NCBI RefSeq assembly: GCF_023276435.1
Contig: NZ_JALLPO010000006.1
Location: 185,430-249,429, forward strand
Direction of reading: 5' to 3'
DNA from: Sphaerisporangium perillae
GTDB taxonomy: Bacteria > Actinomycetota > Actinomycetes > Streptosporangiales > Streptosporangiaceae
Length of the DNA stretch: 64,000 nucleotides
Positions 59,566-64,000 of the stretch are shown in pieces (position 1 is the stretch's first letter; every line of letters begins with the position of its first letter). The position numbers were made by a program, and so were the translations under genes. The notes under the pieces were generated by a model. That model was not told the DNA's origin. It ran no database searches and saw nothing but the letters and a program-made list of their open reading frames with translations.

Positions 59566-60264
59566 ATGGCACGTAGGACCACCGGAAAGGGCGGCTCCTG
59601 GGAGTGGAGCCGGACGGCAGAGACGCGCAAGGTCATGCTGCGGGCCGCGCGCGAGGTCTTCACCGAGCACGGCTTCGCGGAAGCGAGCGTGTCCGAGGTG
59701 GTCAAGCGGGCGGGCTCGAGCGTGGGAAGCCTCTACCACCACTTCGGCGGCAAGACCGAGCTCTTCCTGGCGCTCTGGGAGGACCACCAGGCCGCGCACG
59801 AGGAGGCGGCCACCTTCGCGGTGGCGGCCGCCAGGCACGCGGGGATCAAAGACCCGATGGAGCTGTTCATCGCGGGTGCGCGCGCCTTCCTCGAAGGTTC
59901 ATGGAAGCGACGCGACCTCGCCCGGCTGTTCATGGACGGCGACGGACCGCCGGGATTCGAGCTGATGCGCCGCACTCGCAGCCGCGAGTGGGTCAGGCAG
60001 AACGCGGCCCTGCTCGGCGGGAGCGGCGACCGCACCGACCGCCTGACCGCCACCGTGCTCACCACGGTGATAGGCGAGGCCGGCCGCGAGGTCGCCATCA
60101 GCGACACCGAGGAGGAGGCGGAGGAGATCATCGAGGCGGCGATCCGGCTCATCCACCGCCTCGGCCCTGCGGAGCAGGGTGATCTCCCGGCGCTGAAACG
60201 GGCCGCGGGCCCAGGCAAGAACCGAGGCCGGCTCAACAGGGCCACGAACCCGGACGAGGACTGA
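59566..60264 (+). CDS. TetR-family transcriptional regulator
   Basis: 232 residues. N-terminal HTH (about 19-65: RKVMLRAAREVFTEHGFAEASVSEVVKRAGSSVGSLYHHFGGKTEL) and a helical ligand domain. ATG 59566 with GCGAGGGAG upstream. Two of the TTCTAGAA-type repeats lie in its promoter and one more in front of the divergent acyl-CoA genes, so it probably represses itself and the MaoC/SDR operon, releasing on an acyl-CoA-like ligand (inference). Confidence 0.9.
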   Translation: MARRTTGKGGSWEWSRTAETRKVMLRAAREVFTEHGFAEASVSEVVKRAGSSVGSLYHHFGGKTELFLALWEDHQAAHEEAATFAVAAARHAGIKDPMELFIAGARAFLEGSWKRRDLARLFMDGDGPPGFELMRRTRSREWVRQNAALLGGSGDRTDRLTATVLTTVIGEAGREVAISDTEEEAEEIIEAAIRLIHRLGPAEQGDLPALKRAAGPGKNRGRLNRATNPDED

Positions 60265-60271
60265 GGCCGGC

Positions 60272-61123
60272 TCAGCCCTCACGCAGTGTGCATCGGCCTC
60301 GGTCGATCACCACGGTCCCGTCGTCCTTCGAGGTACGGAACAGCGCGGTGCGGCCGTCCACCCAGATGGACACGGTGAGCGACTCTCCGGGGAAGACCGG
60401 CCTGCTGAACCGTCCGGACATCGCCGCCAGGCGGCCGGGATCGGATCCGGCCAGCGCGTGCAGCAACGCGCGCCCCGTGATCCCGTAGGTGCACAGGCCA
60501 TGCAGGATCGGCCGGTCGAAGCCCGCCCTGGCCGCGAACGACGGATCGGAGTGCAGCGGGTTCCGATCGCCGGAGAGCCGGTAGAGGAGTGCCTGCTCCG
60601 GCCGGGTCGCGAAGGTGATCTTATGGTCCGCCGCGCGATCGGGCTCGGCCCAGTCGTCGCGAGGCCCGCGGTCTCCGCCGAACCCGCCCTCGCCGCGGAT
60701 GAAGACCGCGCTGCGCGAGGTGACCAGCGGCTCTCCGGTGACCGCGTCGACCGCCCCTGCCTCCGTGGTCACCAGAGCGCCCGAGCCCTTGTCGTAGATG
60801 CCGGTCACCGTCGAGACGGTGCGGACGCACCCCTCCACCGGAAGCTCTCGGTGGAGCTCGAAGGCCTGCTCGGCGTGGACGAGCATGGCCCGGTCGAAGT
60901 CGCCGAGCCCCCGGGCCGCCGGCGCCTGGGCCACGAGCACCGCGAACGTGGGGAGCACCCGCTGCGGCACCCCGGCGGAGTTCTCCGTGGTGAAGGCCAG
61001 CTCCTGGAGCGGGTCGCCGAGCCCGGCCCCTACCCCGAGGGCGTAGAGCAGCGCGTCCTTGCCGGTCCAGGATCGGGTGTGCGGCTCGCCCGGGACGCCG
61101 ACCACGCCGTGGTCGAGTGGCAT
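60272..61123 (-). CDS. MaoC-type (R)-enoyl-CoA hydratase
   Basis: 283 residues, double hot-dog hydratase-2 family. The signature YRLSGDRNPLHSDPSFAARAGFDRPILHG contains the catalytic Asp and His. It hydrates trans-2-enoyl-CoA to the (R)-3-hydroxyacyl-CoA in the cytoplasm. Start 61123 follows the SDR stop by 1 bp, so the two are one operon. It ends 7 bp from the convergent TetR stop. Confidence 0.92.
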   Translation of the reverse strand: MPLDHGVVGVPGEPHTRSWTGKDALLYALGVGAGLGDPLQELAFTTENSAGVPQRVLPTFAVLVAQAPAARGLGDFDRAMLVHAEQAFELHRELPVEGCVRTVSTVTGIYDKGSGALVTTEAGAVDAVTGEPLVTSRSAVFIRGEGGFGGDRGPRDDWAEPDRAADHKITFATRPEQALLYRLSGDRNPLHSDPSFAARAGFDRPILHGLCTYGITGRALLHALAGSDPGRLAAMSGRFSRPVFPGESLTVSIWVDGRTALFRTSKDDGTVVIDRGRCTLREG

Positions 61124-61124
61124 C

Positions 61125-62048
61125 TCAGCCCTCCCTGCCGGGGATCCGCCCGTTCTGCAGCGCGTTCGGCGCGGCCTTGTCGACCAGGGCGGGGATGACC
61201 TCGGCGAGTTCCTCGGGCTCCCAGCGGGCGCCCTTGTCGACTCCCGGGCCCGCGTGCCAGCCCTCGGCGACGCTGATCACGCCGCCGCGCACGTTGAACA
61301 CCCGGCCGGTGATCTGCCGGGCCTGCCCGGAGGCGAGCCAGACCACGAGCGGCGCGATGTTGTCGGGGTGCACGGGGTCGAACTCGCCCTCGGCCGGATG
61401 GGGCCGGTTCAGTGAGAGGTTCTCGGTCATCCGGGTGAGCGCGGTCGGGGCGACCGCGTTGACGGTTACGCCGTACCGTTCCAGCTCGCGGGCGGCGATC
61501 ACGGTGAGCGAGGCGATGCCGGCCTTGGCCGCGCCGTAGTTGGCCTGGCCCGGGTTCCCGTAGATGCCGGAGGAGGAGGTGGTGTTGACGACTGCGGCCT
61601 CCACCGGCCGCCCGGCCTTGGACCGCTCGCGCCAGTAGGCGGCCGCGTGCCGCAGCGGCGCGAAGGTGCCGCGCAGGTGCACGCGGACGACGGCGTCCCA
61701 CTCGTCGACGCCCATGTTGAAGATCATGCGGTCGCGCAGGATCCCCGCGTTGTTGACCAGCACGTGCAGGTCTCCGAAGTGCTCGATCGCCGCCTGGACG
61801 AGCCGGCCCGCCCCGTCGAAGTCGGAGACGTCCTCGCTGTTGGCGATCGCCTCGCCGCCCATGGCCCGGATGCGGTCGACGACCTCATCGGCCGGGCCGC
61901 TCGAGGAGCCGGTGCCGTCGACCTCGGCGCCGAGGTCGTTGACGACGACCCGGGCCCCCTGGCGGGCGAACTCCAGTGCGTGCCCGCGCCCGATGCCCCG
62001 TGCGGCCCCGGTAACGATCACGACACGACCTGCGACGATCCCACTCAT
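61125..62048 (-). CDS. SDR 3-hydroxyacyl-CoA dehydrogenase (MFE-2-like)
   Basis: 307 residues. TGAARGIG cofactor motif, VVNDLGAEVDG as in the dehydrogenase part of multifunctional enzyme 2, LVNNAGILRDRMIFNM, NTTSSSGIYGN and YGAAK as the active site. It oxidises (R)-3-hydroxyacyl-CoA, the step after the MaoC hydratase. ATG 62048 has GGGAGATC upstream. The divergent region holds operator site 4. Confidence 0.92.
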   Translation of the reverse strand: MSGIVAGRVVIVTGAARGIGRGHALEFARQGARVVVNDLGAEVDGTGSSSGPADEVVDRIRAMGGEAIANSEDVSDFDGAGRLVQAAIEHFGDLHVLVNNAGILRDRMIFNMGVDEWDAVVRVHLRGTFAPLRHAAAYWRERSKAGRPVEAAVVNTTSSSGIYGNPGQANYGAAKAGIASLTVIAARELERYGVTVNAVAPTALTRMTENLSLNRPHPAEGEFDPVHPDNIAPLVVWLASGQARQITGRVFNVRGGVISVAEGWHAGPGVDKGARWEPEELAEVIPALVDKAAPNALQNGRIPGREG

Positions 62049-62131
62049 GCGATCTCCCGGCGATTTTTAGAACCAACTTCTCGCTCCCGGGCGCTCCCGT
62101 CAAGACTTGACCGGCGGATGTACGAACAAGA

Positions 62132-62153
62132 TTCTAGTATCAGGCTCTAGAAA
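62132..62153. promoter_or_regulatory. TetR operator candidate 4
   Basis: TTCTAG-N7-CTCTAGAA in the gap between the SDR operon (leftward) and the MFS remnant (rightward), matching site 2 at 18 of 22 positions. It could regulate the SDR/MaoC operon. Confidence 0.6.
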
Positions 62154-63083
62154 AATCGTGATCGGGGAGGCTGGAGCCGCCCTGGTCTCCGACGCCTTCC
62201 CGCGCGAGCGGCTCGGCGAGGGCATGGGCGTGTACACCGCCTCGTTCTCGATAGCCCAGCTCGTCGGGCCCACCCTCGGCGGGTCCTCATCGAGCATCTC
62301 GGCTGGCGCTGGGTCTTCTGGTACAACGTGCCGATCGGGATCCTGTGCCTGGTCTGGGGCGCCATCACGCTGCGCCGCGTCGCCCCGGCCCATTCCGGCC
62401 GAGGGGTGGACCTTCCGGGCAACGTCCTGGTCCTGGTCAGCCTCGGCGGCCTGCTGCTCGCGCTCTCGGAGGTCACCAGGCTCGGCTGGGCACACCCCCT
62501 CGTGTTCGCGGGTCTGGCCGGCTTCACGCTGGGGCTGCCGGCCTTCGTCGTGCTGCAACTGCGCAGCCCGCATCCGGTGGTCGACGTACGGCTGTTCCGG
62601 GACAGGCTGTTCGCCCTCGGCACGCTGGCCTCCTTCCTCAACTCGGTGGCCAGGGTCGGCGTGGTGTTCCTGATCGCACTGTTCTTCCAGGGGGTGCACG
62701 GGGAGGACCCGGTCACGGCGGGCCTGAAGGTGCTGCCGCTCTCGATGGCCGCGATGCTGTCCTCGGCGGCGTCCGGATTCCTGCAACGCAGGTTCAGCCC
62801 TCGCGCGCTGACCGTCCTCGGCTCCGGGCTTACCACGGCCGGGCTCGCCGTCCTGCTCGCGGTGATCTCGGCGGAGGTGCCCTATCTCCCCGTCGGGGCC
62901 GCCCTTGTGCTGATGGGCGCGGGGTCGGGCATGTTCCTGCCGTCGAACACCACCGTTCTGCTGCACGGGTTGCCCTCGGGCCGGCTCGGCATCGTCAACG
63001 CGATGCGGCTGATGCCGCAGAACACCGGGGTGGTCGTCGGCACGGCGCTCGCCGCCTCGCCACCGCCCGGCCCGCCGGACTGA
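62154..63083 (+). pseudogene. Decayed MFS (EmrB/QacA-type) transporter gene
   Basis: Starts abruptly inside a transporter (IVIGEAGAALVSDAFPRERLGEGMGVYTASFSIAQLVGPTLGG), shifts frame near 62283 (one base missing before LIEHLGWRWVFWYNVPIG), continues through helices such as NVLVLVSLGGLLLALSEV and VLPLSMAAMLSSAASGFLQRRF, and breaks off at VVVGTALAASPPPGPPD. Both ends are missing compared with the family, so it is not functional. Confidence 0.8.
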
Positions 63084-63262
63084 TCCCCCGCGAGCACCAG
63101 GTGAAAGCCGGTCGCCGGGCTGCTGGACGGCCAGCCTCCCCGTGTAACTTTCAGCTCCCGAGGCGGTGTCAGCGCAGGTCGAACCGGTTAAGCACCCCTG
63201 GCTCCTTCCTGAGGGAGACCCGGTGTCCTTACCATCGCCACGCGGACAACCGGAGGTGAAGG

Positions 63263-64000
63263 ATGGCGACCAGGCGCGGGCTCCTGGCTATCGTGACGGC
63301 GTTGATCGGAGTCCTGGCGTACGTGGTCCTCACGCCCGTACTGCCGGCTCGCGCCGCGACCGTGAAGGTCATGCCACTGGGCGACTCCATCACCGGCTCG
63401 CCCGGCTGCTGGCGGGCCCTGCTGTACAACAGGCTGGTCCAGGGCGGCTACAGCGTGGACATGGTGGGCACCCTGCCGCCCCAAGGATGCGGGGTCTCCT
63501 ACGACGGCGACAACGAGGGACACGGCGGGTATCTCGCCACCAACATCGCCGACCAGAACCAGCTCCCCGGCTGGCTCTCGGCGACCCGGCCCGACATCGT
63601 GATGATGCACCTGGGGACCAACGACGTGTGGAGCAACCGCCCCACGAGCACCATCCTCGCCGCCTTCGGCAAGCTGGTCGACCAGATGCGGGCGAGCAAC
63701 GCCAACATGAGGATCCTCGTCGCCCAGATCATCCCGATGAACCCCGGCTCCTGCCCCGAATGCGCCCAGCGGGTGGTCGCGCTCAACGCCGCCATCCCCG
63801 GCTGGGCCCAGGGCAAGAGCACCGGCCAGTCGCCGATCGTGGTCGTCGACCAGTGGACCGGGTTCAACACCTCCACCGACACCGGTGACGGCGTGCACCC
63901 CAACAGCAGCGGCGACCAGAAGATGGCCGACAAGTGGTACTCGCCGCTGACCAGCGTGATCAACGGAACCACCCCGCCCCCCGTCACCCCCACCCCGACG
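63263..64000 (+). CDS. Secreted SGNH/GDSL esterase, partial (3' end outside window)
   Basis: 246 codons to the window edge. Signal peptide (about 1-32, ending LPARA), SGNH blocks: GDSITG (D41-S42), GGY, LGTNDVW, and D-G-V-H-P (catalytic Asp/His pair near 211-214). A Pro/Thr linker (TTPPPVTPTPT) begins at the edge, so a carbohydrate-binding module probably follows, as in cell-wall acetyl esterases. ATG 63263 has GGAGGTGAAGG upstream. Confidence 0.9.
   Translation, partial: MATRRGLLAIVTALIGVLAYVVLTPVLPARAATVKVMPLGDSITGSPGCWRALLYNRLVQGGYSVDMVGTLPPQGCGVSYDGDNEGHGGYLATNIADQNQLPGWLSATRPDIVMMHLGTNDVWSNRPTSTILAAFGKLVDQMRASNANMRILVAQIIPMNPGSCPECAQRVVALNAAIPGWAQGKSTGQSPIVVVDQWTGFNTSTDTGDGVHPNSSGDQKMADKWYSPLTSVINGTTPPPVTPTPT

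Overview
The window is very GC-rich, tightly packed actinobacterial chromosome. The mix of families (a conservon, Scr1-type regulator with DUF397 partner, DUF574 methyltransferase, many GTG starts and ATGA overlaps, leaderless-looking promoters) fits a filamentous actinomycete of the Streptosporangiales type. The genus cannot be fixed from sequence alone. No rRNA, tRNA, prophage or CRISPR array was seen.

Layout. 1-9 kb: end of a proline-rich membrane protein gene, alanine dehydrogenase, a divergent DUF3105/DUF305 pair, a 121-bp non-coding tandem repeat, then a three-gene operon (DUF6421 protein, SDR, threonine-aldolase-like lyase), a membrane protein and an orphan response regulator. 9.5-13.6 kb: a membrane pseudo-protease with a zinc ribbon, translationally coupled to a Ser/Thr kinase, followed by an AIM24 protein. 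13.7-18 kb: a cobalamin-riboswitch-controlled operon btuF-btuC-(65-residue ORF)-btuD-cbiZ for corrinoid uptake and salvage. 18-19.4 kb: a broken small gene and a Gfo/Idh oxidoreductase. 19.7-23.7 kb: a compact terpenoid cassette (P450, class I terpene synthase, class II diterpene cyclase), each gene overlapping the next by 4 bp. 23.9-27.8 kb: a complete conservon (cvnA-D) on the same strand just downstream. 28-31.5 kb: aldo/keto reductase, LysR regulator with divergent SDR, anti-sigma-like ATPase.

31.5-41 kb is a scar zone. A TPR-CHAT gene is split into two minus-strand pieces by about 7 kb of inserted DNA. The insert holds a truncated Tn3-type transposase, a two-component system, duplicated DUF6223 membrane genes around a sulfotransferase, a decayed IS630 element, and a resolvase with its res-like site. 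At 40.2 kb the TPR fragment abuts another gene that has also lost its 5' end.

41-55.8 kb is ordinary chromosome: HD hydrolase, phosphatase, Scr1/DUF397 regulator pair, HATPase, helicase-associated protein, penicillin acylase, methyltransferase, DUF1349 protein, GroES-like protein, secreted lipase, PucR regulator, small membrane protein. 56-59 kb encodes a secreted GH74-Fn3-CBM2 xyloglucanase, and the window ends inside a secreted SGNH esterase, so the strain probably attacks plant cell wall. Between them lies a TetR-regulated acyl-CoA module (MaoC hydratase, SDR, and remnants of a DUF35 protein and an MFS pump) with four related candidate operators.

Most notable for follow-up: the diterpenoid cassette beside a conservon, the coupled micro-ORF in the B12 operon, the pseudo-protease/kinase pair, the split TPR-CHAT locus, and the four-site TetR operator set.
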